From Hydra vulgaris (Eukaryota > Cnidaria > Hydrozoa > Anthoathecata > Hydridae): DNA of 64,000 nucleotides. A program made the translations under genes and the position numbers. The stretch spans positions 41,713,501-41,777,500 of the forward strand of contig NC_088933.1 in NCBI RefSeq assembly GCF_038396675.1. Direction: 5' to 3'. The notes under the pieces are model-generated. The model made no database searches, was not told the origin of the DNA, and worked only from the letters and a program-made list of their open reading frames with translations. Position 1 is the stretch's first letter; each line of letters opens with the position of its first letter. This document shows positions 1 through 12,775 of this stretch, piece after piece.

Positions 1-322
1 TTTAAAAAAAAAACATTTTTCAATAAGTTCAAACCTATCAAAGGTCACATTTTCAGTGTTTGGATCAATGAAATCTGCGAGTGACACTAACAAAACTGTG
101 ATATTTGTTAATTAGTTATAACTATTTAAATCTTTTTAAATTAATTTTAAGATTCATATTACTTAATTAAGTAAATTATCATTAGCTTTCACTTGTATCA
201 CATTTTATCTTTACAATGTCTTCTAATTTACTATGAAATCTTCAACTTTTTTAAAAAGATTATTAGAAACAGTTATGTTCTTATCTTTTTTGACTTTGTT
301 ATTTATAAAAGATTATATACAA

Positions 323-328
<6 letters not shown>
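1..328. other. AT-rich flank, no gene seen
   Basis: Unique-looking AT-rich sequence. The short open frames here run into the neighbouring TA repeat and show no protein family signature. I see nothing else in it. Confidence 0.6.
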
Positions 329-387
<59 letters not shown>

Positions 388-415
388 CATATATATATAT
401 AATTATATATATATA
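329..415. repeat. (TA)n microsatellite, target of the first hAT element
   Basis: Nearly pure TA dinucleotide repeat with small interruptions. The hAT element starting at 416 sits directly against it, and TA repeats resume at its other end (4265). The element therefore landed inside a TA tract, and its 8-bp target duplication (TATATATA-like) cannot be distinguished from the repeat. Confidence 0.9.
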
Positions 416-3400
416 CAGGGCCGCCGTGAGGGGGGGTCTACTGGGTTGTTTTGTCCCGGGCGCCAGGTCGACAGGGGCGCACGAAGCCGAATATAAATAA
501 TTTTTTTTTTCATGTTTATTTAAAAAAAAGATGAAGTACAGGGAAGCAGCGTGGAAAATAAGAAATCAAAAGCAGCTGGTCAATTTGACCAACTAAAACA
601 TATAATAGACAGTCAATTGCTTTTTTTGGCCGGTCAATTTTTTTTTAGTTTAAATTTTCAACTTTGTAATGAAGTGCTTCATAATTGGACTTTTTAAATA
701 AAAAAAGTAATTAATGCTTTAAAACTAAGAAATTAGCATTACTTTCAAAACATTAGTTTTAAATAAAGCGATTCTTTTTATATAGCGGAAACTCGCAAAT
801 AAAGTGAATACTAATGATTAATTTAACAACCCGCTGAATTAAATGTTTAAAATAACTTTAGTGCACGGAGATTTTCATTCAATTAAAAACGGAGATTTTC
901 ATTCAATTAAAAACGGAGATTTTTTACTTTATTAAAAAAAGAGATTAGATTAAATCCAAGTAGTTTGATATTGATATAAAATATTAAAACAATTTTATTA
1001 AATTTATTTCTCTAATTTTTAAAATCTCTCAAATTTGAAACAATTTTGAAACACGTGATATCGATGTGATAGTCTGATAGACCCAATCAAGAAGAAATTC
1101 AAAGAGTTCTTTGCTTATGAGCGGATGCTGTTTCAAAAAGAATTAAAACATGTCTGGTTTTAAAAAGAAAGATTCTGGTTGTCAAGTAAGAAAGAATGCT
1201 GCTCAAAGAACTGCGAATGAGGAAAAGAACAAACGCACTCTTCAAGACTGTGGTATTACAGTTACAAAAAAAGGAGAAGATGAAAGTCCTACTGCTTCAA
1301 ACTCTTTCCTGCCAAGTCAATCGATTCAAGTAGTAAATAGTTTTCCTCGTGAAAGGATATTTTCCCTTTTGATTAATTCAATGTTATATAAATTTTTAAC
1401 TTATTTTTATAGGTTGGAACTGAAAACGATGTCACTGACATTTCTGAAAGCTCGGGAGAGCCCCTATCAAAAATCGGAATGGTAGCTGTGAATGAAGAGA
1501 ATATTTTGGTAAGTTCTACCACTTTAAAAGAAATGATGTTAATAAACTTTTAAGCTAATAAAATAAGATTTTTTAAAATTTATTCTCAGGTGTTGCCAAC
1601 AGAAGAACCCATCGCTACCATTCCTTCCAATGATCCTGCGTTGTGGGCAGCACATCTTTCCAAAGTGGAAAGAGATTCTGTGCTTCTACAGGGACTTCCT
1701 CGAAATCCTTCAGCTTTCCCGAAAGATACTAATAAGAAGAAGGTTCCTGAATCAATTTTCTACAAAACTTCTCTCAACGGGGAGAAGACATGCTGAGATT
1801 GGCTGGTCTGGAGTGTATCTAAGAAATCATTTTTTTGCTTTCCGTGTTCTCTGTTTGGAAGCAAACAATCTTTTGGGATCGGACACCAGTCACACCTTCT
1901 AAGATGGAATGATGGAATAAACTGCAACTGGCACAAGCTACCTGAGAAAGTCAAAAGTCACTAGAATAACGCCCAGCATCGAAACTTTTACATAGAATGG
2001 AAAACGGCGCTAGAAAGCTTAGAAAATCAAAGCGGAATAGATGCAGCTCTTGAAAACTCGATAAGAAATGAAGCAGCCAGGTGGCGTGAAATTCTACGAT
2101 GCATCTTAGATGTTACTCTTTTTTTAGCGTCACGAAACCTTAGTTTCAGAGGTAAATCTATTTATAATTATTCTATTGTGATACCGACTATCTTTAAATC
2201 TATTTAGCTCATATTTATAAGATTAACTAGATATTTTGGAAATCATTAAATAAAACAAATCCTTCTTTATTCTTTTAAATAAATATGTTATAATATTCAT
2301 AAATCATAATATACAATCATCATAGAATCATCATAAAATAAAACAAATGCTTCTTTATTGTTTTAAATAAATCTGTCTTATTATTGTAATTTTTAGGTTC
2401 ATCAAAAATGATTGGAGAAGACGACAATGACAACTTTCTAGCTACCCTAGAGCTCTTGGCCTAGCACAACAAGACTCTCCAACTACACTTAGAAGAAGTT
2501 TCCCGCTGCCAACAAGAAGGTAACAAAATGAATGCCCATTACTTGGGCTGGAGCACTCAAAATGAACAAAATGGAATCGATCTCAAAAACTGCAGAGGTC
2601 AAGGATATGACAATGGAGCGAACATGTCCGGTATATACAAAGGAGTACAGGCGATTATACTGCAAAAAAATCCTCAAGCTCTCTATATGCCATGCAGCGC
2701 TCATAGTCTCAACCTTGCTGGTGTTCATTCTGCTGAATCTTCGGTTGAAGTCAAGAACTACTTTGGCCGACTCCAGTCACTTTACAATCTTTTCAGTGGA
2801 AGCCCTAGTCGGTGGAAAGTCTTGATTGAAACCACTGGTTTGTCCCTTCATCAAACGTCGCAAACCAGATGGAGTGCGCAAATCGAGGCCGTGAAGCCGT
2901 TAGTCAAGCGATCCAGGGAAATTCTCGAATCTTTGAAAAAGCTCCGCGACTTTGATCTAACAGCTGATCAATTGAATGAAGTAAAACCTCTGGAGAAGTG
3001 GGTTCATTCATTCAAGTTCATCGTAATGACAACCTTTTGGTATAAAACTCTTCAATCAATCAACTACGTGAGCCTTGCACTCCAATCAAAAAAAATATCT
3101 CCTTGGACAACGAGATGAAACTCATTAAGACTCTTATTGAAGATCTAAATTGACTGAGATCATCTTGGACCAGCATCCTTAATGAGGCACATTTGATAGC
3201 ATCTGGTCTTGCTTCTTTTGGTTTTCAATCAGAATTTGTGAAGAAGAGGACGAAAAAAAGGAAGACCTTTCACGAAGAGGTTAGGAACACCGCTCATTTC
3301 CATGAAGACGAAGCAAAAGAGTTTGAGGTGAGCGTATTCTATACCGCTCTTGATACTCTTATTCAGCAGGTCAGCGATAGATTCCAAGCTGCTGAGAAGA

Positions 3401-4264
3401 CGACGAATATGTTTTCGTTCTTGTGGTCATTGAAATCTCTTGTTATGTCAAATGAAGAAGAATCAGAAGAAAGTGTTGAAGCACTTATCCAATTGGAGGA
3501 GAAATGCAAGGTCTTGGCACAAATCTGCGCGACCGATGTTGAGGAAGAGAAACTTATTGAAGAGGTCCGCCAACTCGATGCTCTGAAGCGATCCAATCTT
3601 TTTGGCCCAAAAGAATCTCTCACTTTCATGCTGTTATTGAATGGAATATACCAGAAAGGTCTTCAGCCGCTCTTCGAATCAGTCTGCATTTTGCTGCGCA
3701 TTTTTAACACCATCCCTGTTTCTGTTGCGGAAGACGAGAGATCTTTTAGTAAGCTTGCTCTAGTTAAGACAGCTTTAAGGTCTACAATGAGCCAAGAACG
3801 ACTCACGAATCTTCTGGTTATTTCCATTGAGCATGATCTTGCCAAAAAGTTGTGCTACGGTGAAGTGATTTCCAAATTCGCCATGAGTAAAGCTCGAAAG
3901 ATCAATTTCCTCTGAAGTTGAAACAAAAATAGCTGTTGTATTCTAGACAAATTTTTGCTCTTAACATCCAATAGTGCTTAATGATTGTCTTTGGTCTGTT
4001 TCTACCATGTTCTAGTGTCGACTTTATCATTTTATGTATGAGTGTATAACTAAGTCAAAAGACCATTGCAATTATCTAGAAATAAACTGTTCAAATGTTC
4101 ATTAATTAAAATTAAAAAATTCTATATTCTTTTATCCTCTTTGATTTGTTATCAAATGGTTTATTATATGTATTGAATTATGGATCATTAGATCAGCTTT
4201 CACTTTCAGTAGGGCGCTTGGGAAATTTTGACCCTGGGCGCCGCAAAGGCTCACGGCAGGCCTG
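416..4264 (+). mobile_element. hAT DNA transposon (ZMYM1-like transposase)
   Basis: The left end reads CAGGGCCGCCGTGAG and the right end, in reverse complement, reads CAGGCCTGCCGTGAG. This is a 15-bp imperfect terminal inverted repeat of hAT type. The element lies between two TA tracts and encloses a single broken transposase gene on the + strand. A small non-autonomous element at 14238-14436 has similar ends (TAGGGCCGCCGAGAG), so related transposases may have moved both; that link is inference. Bases 420-1149 are 5' noncoding sequence with two direct copies of a 22-24 bp AT-rich segment near 870-920. Confidence 0.8.
1150..3915 (+). pseudogene. hAT transposase, zinc finger MYM-type 1-like, internally deleted
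   Basis: The gene starts at ATG 1150 and has three introns with GT/AG borders at about 1330-1412, 1509-1589 and 2152-2396. The N-terminal part (1590-2150) carries the entry segment typical of ZMYM1-like proteins (DPALWA, then KKSFFCFPCSLFG). The central part (2528-3118) has YMPCSAHSLNLAG and RWKVL motifs. The last part (3193-3915) ends in the hAT dimerisation signature (TIPVSVAEDERSFSKLALVK). Damage includes a TGA at 1794, a TAG at 2462, a frame break near 3115, and a deletion: HYLGWSTQNE at about 2540 runs straight into GIDLKNCRGQGYDNGANM, so the intervening block that should hold the first catalytic aspartate is missing. It cannot encode an active enzyme. Confidence 0.8.
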
Positions 4265-4572
<308 letters not shown>

Positions 4573-4892
4573 CTTTTGACTTTCGTTCAACATTTCCATG
4601 TTGTCAGAAAGTTAAAACCATTAATTTAATTAAAAATTAATCTTTTTTTTTTTAAAACGCAAATATAATTGACCAGAATGTTTTTAAAAATATTCTGAAT
4701 GTTTTTAATAATATAAACAATGTTTTATTTTAGTTTTTTTTAATAAAATGTTTTTACTTTTATTACTTTTACTGAAAAATCATGCACGGGATGTTGCTAC
4801 ATTGACAATCTTATAGCCACTTATTTGCATAGTGAAAAAAAATAGAAAGTTATCATCTACTGATCTCAGTTGAAAATGGCAGGAAGCTTCTA

Positions 4893-5673
4893 GTGTTGTT
4901 GCTAATACTCGAACAATTTGAAGAGTACTACAAAAACACAATCATATGTGGCAAGCTGCTTGCAAAAAACCAGGTCTATCATAAAAAACATCAGATATCA
5001 AGAAAAAACTGGTGCTCACCTCATAAAATTTGGTCTAAGAGCATGTGGCAAAACAATCTTTTCAGCAATGAAATGAACGTTGAGGTTGATTCAAGAAAAA
5101 ACCAAAAAATGCTGAGAAGAACGCCACATGAAAAAATGCGCCCAGATTGTTCTTTGTATAGAACAAAACAAGGTAGTGGGGGTATAGGCATCTGGGCCTG
5201 CATGAACTATGAAGGTGTCGATTGCTTCAAACTATTTGATGGAAGGCTTAATTCTCAAAAATATTTAGACATATTGGATAATTATTTGATGCCTTCTATT
5301 GACATTTTCCGAAAAGACACGGGAATCATCTTCCAACAAGATAATGCTCCATGTCATACTGCTAAGATTTGCAAGAAATGGTTTGAAAAAAAACAACATC
5401 AAAGTCATGTCTTGGCCTGCCAATAGTCCAGATCTCAATTGCATAGAGAATTTGTGGTCTTGGTTAGACCAATATTTTGGTAAAATTGAAATAAAAGATC
5501 TGGACCAGCTAAAAGATGAAATAATAAAATTACTAAATAATGTTCCAAAAGATATTACTAAAAATATTGTGAATTCTATGCCGAAACGAATCAATGAATT
5601 CTTAAAAGCTAAAGGATTGTCAACAAAATATTATTTTTTTATTTTTTATTTATTTTTTTGTTCTTATGGTTAG
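4893..5673 (+). pseudogene. Tc1-type transposase fragment (DD34E), inactive
   Basis: The frame 4893-5426 shows Tc1 motifs in order: TPHEKMRPDC, a GSGGIGIWACM strand, then QQDNAPCHTAK with the second catalytic aspartate. A frameshift in an eight-A run near 5384-5391 moves the rest to the frame ending at 5673, which has SWPANSPDLNCIENLWSWLD. After correction the spacing between the second aspartate and the glutamate is 34 residues, the Tc1 pattern. The first catalytic position reads LFSNE where the family has FSDE, so the aspartate appears replaced by asparagine. The N-terminal DNA-binding region is scrambled. I could not find matching terminal repeats, so the element borders are unknown. Confidence 0.85.
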
Positions 5674-5873
5674 TTAATTTTCTTGATGTGGTTTCTTTAT
5701 TTTGGCCACATTATTTTGTTATATGAACACTTGTTTTCATTTCAATATTTTAGTTTTAAATTTTTTTATTTATTATTACTTTATAATAAATTTATATGGT
5801 AGTCATTTGATTTATTTGAATAAAAAAAAATGAAGAAAAAATCTCTTTTAATTTTTAAAATATATAATTTCAA
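5674..5873. other. AT-rich spacer after the Tc1 fragment
   Basis: T-rich sequence. A segment near 5686-5725 (GTGGTTTCTTTATTTTGGCC) resembles a Tc1 end, but no left-hand partner was found. Confidence 0.35.
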
Positions 5874-6814
<941 letters not shown>

Positions 6815-7269
6815 ATTTTATAACAATTTTGCAAACTAGTCAATTCTAATCAATTGAACATGGATCAGTTGGACATTGGAGTAGAATTTCATTCTTTATA
6901 AAAAAGATCTTTTTCATATTTGTTTAATGGCCTAGTTTTTTATAATTTAACACAACAAAAATATAAACACCTCTTTTTTGACTGTAAATAAAATAGAAGA
7001 GTAATTAAAAATAGTTCTTAACACTAATTTTTTAATATAAATAATTCTAATAAAAAAATTTTATTTAAAAAAAATTGAATTAAAAACTGATTTATTTTTT
7101 CTTTAATTGCAAATAAGAGATAAAAATTCCATAAAATATTTAATGATAAAAATACAAATACAGAACACGTTGAAAATAAAGTATAAGATTCAACAACTAA
7201 AAAAATATACCAAAAATAATATAAACTATAATAAGAATAACAAAAACAATTTTGTTTTCTCAAACATTG

Positions 7270-7275
7270 TTTATT
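7270..7275 (-). terminator. Candidate polyadenylation signal for the 7347-8153 gene
   Basis: TTTATT on the + strand is AATAAA on the - strand. It lies about 70 bases downstream of the stop codon of the only intact unidentified ORF nearby. In such AT-rich DNA the hexamer occurs often by chance. Confidence 0.35.
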
Positions 7276-7346
7276 TTAAAAACTAATTTTAGCAAAACTT
7301 TACTCAAAATTACTATCAAGAAAAAATTTGCCTTGTATTTATGACT

Positions 7347-8153
7347 TTAATAAGAGATACCTTTTTCATTGTTCTTGTTAATTTGTCTACCATTATAACT
7401 TTTCCTTATTACTGGAGCTGGAGTTTTAGGTTCTCTTTTATTTGACAAAGAAGATCCCAAATCTAAACTGCTTGTAACTCCACTATCATTGCTTGATAAT
7501 ACACGAACTAAGGAAGAACTGTTATGCAGTGTGGTCTCAACTATGTTTTTGTCCAAACCAGTTATTAATGCTACACCACTTTCTATTGTATCTAAATTTG
7601 TGACTGCTGAAAGTGTTTTATTCTTTGTTTTTTGAATAATACCAGGTTTAATTTGACTCATTGCGCTTTGAGGTACAGAATAAACACCAGAGTCAGTTTC
7701 TCGAAGAACATTTTTCTCCATAATATTTTCTGATTCCCTTTGCTGATACTTTACAGCTTTGACAAAATCTGAATAATTTGAATTTAATATATCCAATATT
7801 AAATCTGACAAATATATTATATAACCTTTTGAGTTTTCATTACTGTAAAAAAAAGGATTAGCTTGGTTAGGTAGAAAAATAACTTTCCTTTTTTTTGCAA
7901 TAGAAAAGTATGCTGCTATATCTTCCAAAAGAGAAGGAAATGTAAGTTTTGCTTCTTCAAAAAAAATTTCAGCTTTTGATGTATTTTTCCAGGTATCTAA
8001 TTGTGATGAAGCAGTAATGTTTTTAAAACTTTTGTTTAAAGAATTACTTTTTCCAATATTTACATGTTCTTTTTTTCGTAAACGTCTTTTAAATCCAAGT
8101 TTTTTTCCGTTGTCAAAAAAAAACAGATTAAAATCAGAATTTTGACTGGACAT
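7347..8153 (-). CDS. Hypothetical protein, 268 aa, intact single-exon ORF
   Basis: I do not recognise the family. The ORF is uninterrupted from ATG (8151-8153) to its stop, which is unusual in this window. The N-terminus has FFFDNGKKLGFKRRLRKKEH, giving a basic patch at about residues 16-30. A middle hydrophobic/amphipathic part (about 70-140) follows. The C-terminal half (about 150-268) is polar, serine/threonine-rich and probably disordered, with SGV recurring (DSGVYS, ESGVAL, DSGVTS) and a basic tail near NGRQINKNNEK. There is no signal peptide, membrane helix or transposase motif. It could be a host gene (intronless or a retrocopy) or an accessory ORF of an unrecognised element. No neighbour gives context. 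Confidence 0.55.
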   Translation of the reverse strand: MSSQNSDFNLFFFDNGKKLGFKRRLRKKEHVNIGKSNSLNKSFKNITASSQLDTWKNTSKAEIFFEEAKLTFPSLLEDIAAYFSIAKKRKVIFLPNQANPFFYSNENSKGYIIYLSDLILDILNSNYSDFVKAVKYQQRESENIMEKNVLRETDSGVYSVPQSAMSQIKPGIIQKTKNKTLSAVTNLDTIESGVALITGLDKNIVETTLHNSSSLVRVLSSNDSGVTSSLDLGSSLSNKREPKTPAPVIRKSYNGRQINKNNEKGISY

Positions 8154-8675
8154 ACTCCCAGCAAATTAAAAATGTTCTCATTTTTTGATATACAATTTTT
8201 ATTTAAATACTTTAGTGCAATGTTCGTTAAAAAGTACGATTTTTAAAATTGTTTATTGTACAAATATTCGGAAAATTTGGAACAAGTAAACAAAGTTTAC
8301 AGAGGACTTTACAGTGCCCAATTTCTTGGGGCAGAATAGCTTCAAAATGGACAAAAATAATTATTTTTTGTTTTGGATTTTTAAGTCAAGTAATTATTTT
8401 AAGGGCACTTGCTTGCATGAATAAATAATATCAAAACGTATTCTAATTGATTTACTAAAATTAATTACAGTAATTTTTTTTTTACATTTTTTACATTTTT
8501 TAAATTAATTACATTTTAATGTAAAAAGTCACTCAAAAAAAGTTACTCAAAAACTCGATTAGTTTTATTCGTTTAAAATTGTTAAAAATAAACATCACCA
8601 AAAAAAAAAGAACGTTCATGCGCTCATGGTTTTATTACCTTGTTTCTACTAATGTAATTGACACATTTCCTCTAA
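8154..8675. other. Intergenic AT-rich sequence
   Basis: Upstream of the - strand ORF. It has homopolymer A and T runs. I see no core promoter element I would defend. Confidence 0.4.
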
Positions 8676-9030
8676 TACCAAAGTTGGTAACAAGGCCAAA
8701 AGTAGCAAGACAAAGGCCACATGTTATAAGGCCAAGGCCACAAGTTACTAGACAAGGCCGAGAGGTTTAAGGTCAAAGCCAAGAATAAAAGTTTAAGGCC
8801 GAGGCCTGCGCAAACATTTTCGAGACCAAAGATTTAAATTTTTGCTTTATGTAAAGGCCAATTGTTAACAAATCTGTAGGTAACAATTGCTGTGACAATA
8901 AAACCACATATTGTAAAAATAAAAGATTATGCGCAGAATTCAACGAAGTCAATACGAAGGCCAACAGTTTCAAGGCCAAAACCTTAATTTTTGGCCTCAA
9001 GTCAAGACCGAGGCTTAGGCCAAGGACTAA
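8676..9030. repeat. Degenerate AAGGCC-rich repeat field
   Basis: GGCC recurs at irregular 8-40 base intervals, usually as AAGGCC or AGGCCAAG, from about 8693 to 9025. It stands out as locally G+C-richer than its surroundings. Spacing is irregular, so this is a decayed short-unit array or subterminal repeat cluster, not a clean tandem repeat. Short open frames here (RPKVARQRPHVIRPRPQV) are products of the repeat. Confidence 0.6.
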
Positions 9031-9349
9031 ATTCTGATTAATACACACAAATATTAAATATTCTATATGCACTTTTTCTAAAGACGTATTAATATATATT
9101 TTAAGCACTTTAAAAATATTTTTTCATAAGCAAAAGATAGCAGCAAACCTAAAATTGTATAATTCCAGAAAAAAATTTGGAGCTTTTTTCATTTTTGTCA
9201 AATCTCCAGTTTTGAAGCAGTTCTGCCCCACTGTGCGGCTTTGCGCATAATTTTACAAGGTTTGTTTATATTGGATTCAAACACAAAATAATGCCATCAA
9301 TAATTTAAAGGCAAATTCCTAGAATATCTTTATTTGATAACTTGTTATG
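9031..9349. other. Unassigned spacer
   Basis: AT-rich, no ORF or repeat I can name. Confidence 0.4.
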
Positions 9350-9850
9350 GGTCAGGGTAACAACATCAGTTTTTGCGGTGTCTGAACAACATCAGTTTTT
9401 GCAGCATCTGAACTTTCATTGATGTCTTATAACATCTGTCAAACAACAACTGAAATTTCATTGGTGTCTAATAACATCTGTGCAAAAATTAAATGAATAT
9501 TACAGATTTAGTTACATCTTTTAAATTATCAAAGTGTAATAACATCTGTGCAACCACATCTGTAGATTTTAAGATAAAGTTATTTTTAAGATGAAATAAC
9601 TAATAATGCATTATTTTAACCAGATGTTATTACATATAGAAATTTTTCAGACGTAACTACATCTGGAAAAAATTCTTCCAGATGTTATTGGATTTGGAGA
9701 AAAATTACCAGATGTAGTTACATCTTTCTAAGGATATTGTTAGAGGTCGTTGAATTTTCAGATGATATTGAACAAATGTTATTAGAGTAAAAGAAAAATA
9801 CAGATGATCCTGAACAAAAGAGTACATATGATCTTGGACTACTCCACAAG
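9350..9850. repeat. ACATCTG / CAGATGT repeat field
   Basis: The 7-mer ACATCTG, or its complement CAGATGT with one-base variants, occurs at least a dozen times. The first half (to about 9560) carries mostly ACATCTG and the second half (from about 9620) mostly CAGATGT. The field is thus two oppositely oriented blocks meeting near 9600. The motif falls in the CANNTG E-box class, but the density suggests repeat structure more than regulation. Confidence 0.6.
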
Positions 9851-10084
9851 TGTTTTTGGATTGATGTAGTAATCTTTTACCTTCGTTATCTCCTCCTATG
9901 TAAATTAGAATATGTCACGTGGGGGGATAGTGCTATTAAACTTTTTTCTAACTAAAAAAAAACTAAAACAAATCTACTAGAAGAATTCAAAATATATTTT
10001 TAATATAGTTTGTTTAAATGAAAAGTGAAAAACCACAAACAATTTGAAAAAAATTCAAATTTTGAAAATCCTTATTTTAAATTA

Positions 10085-11045
10085 ATATCTCAGGAGAGAC
10101 AAATAAATAAACATGGTGGTGGAATTTTTATCTACCTGAAATAGAATATAGCCCATTACATTAGGAACTATTTGAGTGCTTCTGACGATGACAAAGAAAT
10201 TTTAACTATTAAAGTTGTTAACAATCAAGAATCTAGTGGCGTGAGCGAGAACTTGAGCAGATTTTTTTGAACAAAATATTTTCAAAAAAGGGACAAAAGA
10301 AAAAAAGAAAAATATTCTTTTAGGAGATTTTAACATAAATGCTTTTTCCTATAATGATGACTATAAATTTAAAAAAAAGTTTGACCTAATTTTTAAATTA
10401 GGAGCGGTGCCTTTAATAAATTGTCCAACCAGAGTAACAATTAATACAGCTACTCTTATCGGTAATATCATTACAACAGATATACTTAAAATGATATACA
10501 AAAGGTATTTTGAAAACTGATATTTCTGACCACTTTCCTGTACTCTTAACATGCAAGCCCTCAGCAAAATTTAAATCAAGCCTAACATTTAGACAACGTT
10601 CTTTTAACCATACCAATGTTAACCAGTTTAAAGAACAACTATCACTGTTTCATTGGAAGCATATAAATGACAACGCTAACTCTATTTACAATAATTTTTC
10701 AGCACACTCTTCTCTATTTACGATCAGAGCCGTCCCGAAGAGGTCTCTCATGGGGGTTGTCGTGTTTTTTGACAACTAGAGACACCAAAAAAAAAAAAAA
10801 GGTTCTTGATATTTGCCGTAAGACAACTATACTTCAAAACTTGCCAGCTCCAATTCTAAAGTGTGTTAACTCAAATGCATATATAACAGCTTCGGGGAGG
10901 GGGGACACCATCTTTCGGGACGGCCCTGTCTGCGTTGCCATTTTTCCATTTATTGAAAAAACAATCAATCCAAATAACTCATATAAACCTTGGATTACTA
11001 AAGAATTTAAAAAGTCATCAAAGCTTAAGCAAAAATTATATATAA
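10085..11045 (+). pseudogene. Non-LTR retrotransposon ORF2 fragment, APE-type endonuclease region
   Basis: Read across frames the segment gives the order of a CR1/jockey-type endonuclease: GGGIFIYLK (10110), LLGDFNINAF (10320), LINCPTRVTIN (10415), then TDISDHFPVLLTCKP (10513), where SDHFP is the conserved C-terminal endonuclease motif. Downstream linker reads KPWITKEFKKSSKLKQKLY (about 10985-11042). The ORF is broken by several frame changes and by a 204-bp MITE (10725-10928). The reverse transcriptase domain does not follow, because homology stops near 11045. It is a 5'- and 3'-truncated relic. Confidence 0.75.
10725..10928. mobile_element. hAT-type MITE inside the LINE fragment
   Basis: Inverted ends CAGAGCCGTCCCGAAGA and, from the other side, CAGGGCCGTCCCGAAAGA. 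It is 204 bp with no coding capacity. The flanking octamers TTTACGAT and TCTGCGTT match at 5 of 8 positions, a decayed 8-bp target duplication. Removing it rejoins the LINE reading, which confirms it is an insertion. Confidence 0.8.
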
Positions 11046-12695
11046 CATGGATCATTCCACGCCAAACGGTCCAATTTCCGAAATCTTCCCCCACTCGATC
11101 ATCTCCGATTTTAATAAAATTTTGTCAGTATGTTGTTAAACATGTTTTATAAACATTGCAAAATTTTTAGATCAAAATGTTTATTATTTCGAGTTTTGTG
11201 GTACTTTTTGTAAGGCTTACCCAAACTTCAATATCAGTGTGTAGCTAAAAATTGTACTTTTGGGGTCTGATATTTTCGTAATGAAAGGGTAATATTCAAA
11301 ACGTGGTTTCTTAGAAAACCGAAGGTTGAGATTACAAAACAATTATTTCAAGATTCATATTATGCCTACTTTTTAGCCTATGGTTCACCAAATACCGTTA
11401 TTCATTATGTTCTCATTTTTTGATGATTGGCTCCTATGCATAAAGAAATAGTAATGTAAGCTTTAGCTGCAACTATATTTAGATTATATGGATAGATTTC
11501 ATAAGTTCAAAAACCAGATTTAATATTACTTAAGCTTTCTTGAGTTGGCTAAGCACTGTTCTATCACAAGGCCGAAGCTAGATGTAAGCAAGGTTAAAGG
11601 TTTTCAAGAAACTCAATAACGTTTTTTTATTTGCCACATCCACATCTAATAGTTTAACTAAGTTGTGTGAGTCGTTGGCATTTAGGATAAGTATTAAGGT
11701 TTTTTAAAACCAATATTTGGAAGAAAAAATGTCGTAAATCACAGTACACTGCTTTGTCTAACACTTGAAACACCCCATCTGCTTCTTTCAGGGGCAATTT
11801 CAATATGAAAATTGTCGAGAGACTTTTTGGTTTTTCCTTTAGTTATAAAATATGGTGGAAGAGAGTTAACCATTGTATTGAAGCAAGCTATTACATAATT
11901 GTTTCCTAATTACCAAATATTTGACTATGCAGATGCTTTACTCCTTTTTTAAAAAATACTTCTCCTGGGCAATAACTAAACTATATACCATTCATATTCC
12001 ATATGTTTTGTGTTTTATTAATTTAATTTTTATTCATTAAAACATTTTTAAGAACAGAAAAATGTTATGAAACTTTACAAGCTTTCACACAGCTATGTGT
12101 ATAACATCCCACGCCACCATTTTTCAGAAGGTGTTGCATTAAATTTTTCATGTGTTCTTGAATAATTTTTTACGCTTCAAAGAGAAGTTTTCAACATATT
12201 TTACAACTTTAATCACTGATATTACCTTGATGCATTACTCCGAAACAATGTTTTCCTTGTTTACTTCTACTCTGTTTTATAATTTTTGTTAAACTTTGTT
12301 AATTTTATTAGTTTTTTTTTTGCTATTTTATTAGTTATTTTGCTATTTTATTAGTTTTCTTTATTTTTTCCAATCTAAAGAAAAGTTTAGAAGTGAAAAA
12401 AAATCAAAACCATATAAAAATACAAACTAAATTGAACTGTAAAATGGTTATGACTGTTTAATAGCAAATATCTTATATGTGCTTATATGGCTAATATGTG
12501 CATGAAACAAAATTTACATATACTTTTTGCAGTTGTTCAAAATAACAAAGCTAGATCTCATATTTAAAGGGATGGACTATGATTAAAATCTAAAACCATT
12601 CATTTCATAAAATAGTTTGTTTTATGTAATGTTACTAAACTTTCTTAATAACAAAAAAATAATATATATTTAGTTATAATTTATAATAATGTATT
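11046..12695. other. Unassigned 1.6-kb AT-rich region
   Basis: There is no ORF with family signatures. A similar phrase, CCACGCCA, appears near 11057 (ATTCCACGCCAAACGG) and 12110 (TCCCACGCCACCATTT) in the same orientation. The LINE homology ends exactly where the first copy begins. This could mark an unrecognised insertion, but I found no inverted ends. Confidence 0.3.
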
Positions 12696-12702
12696 GTATG
12701 TA

Positions 12703-12773
12703 CCTCTCTCTCTCTGTCTCTCTCTCACTCTCTCTCTCACACACACATAAACACACACACACACATACACACA
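12703..12773. repeat. (CT)n-(CA)n microsatellite
   Basis: An imperfect CT run is followed by CA/ACAC repeats. It abuts the hairpin at 12776. Confidence 0.9.
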
Positions 12774-12775
12774 TC

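Noticed and set aside
3363-3845. - strand frames opposite the first hAT transposase
   Set aside because: Antisense shadows of the + strand transposase.
4580-5850. Full boundaries of the Tc1 element
   Set aside because: Only a GTGG...TTTATTTTGGCC-like segment near 5690 resembles a Tc1 end; no left partner, so no element span is claimed.
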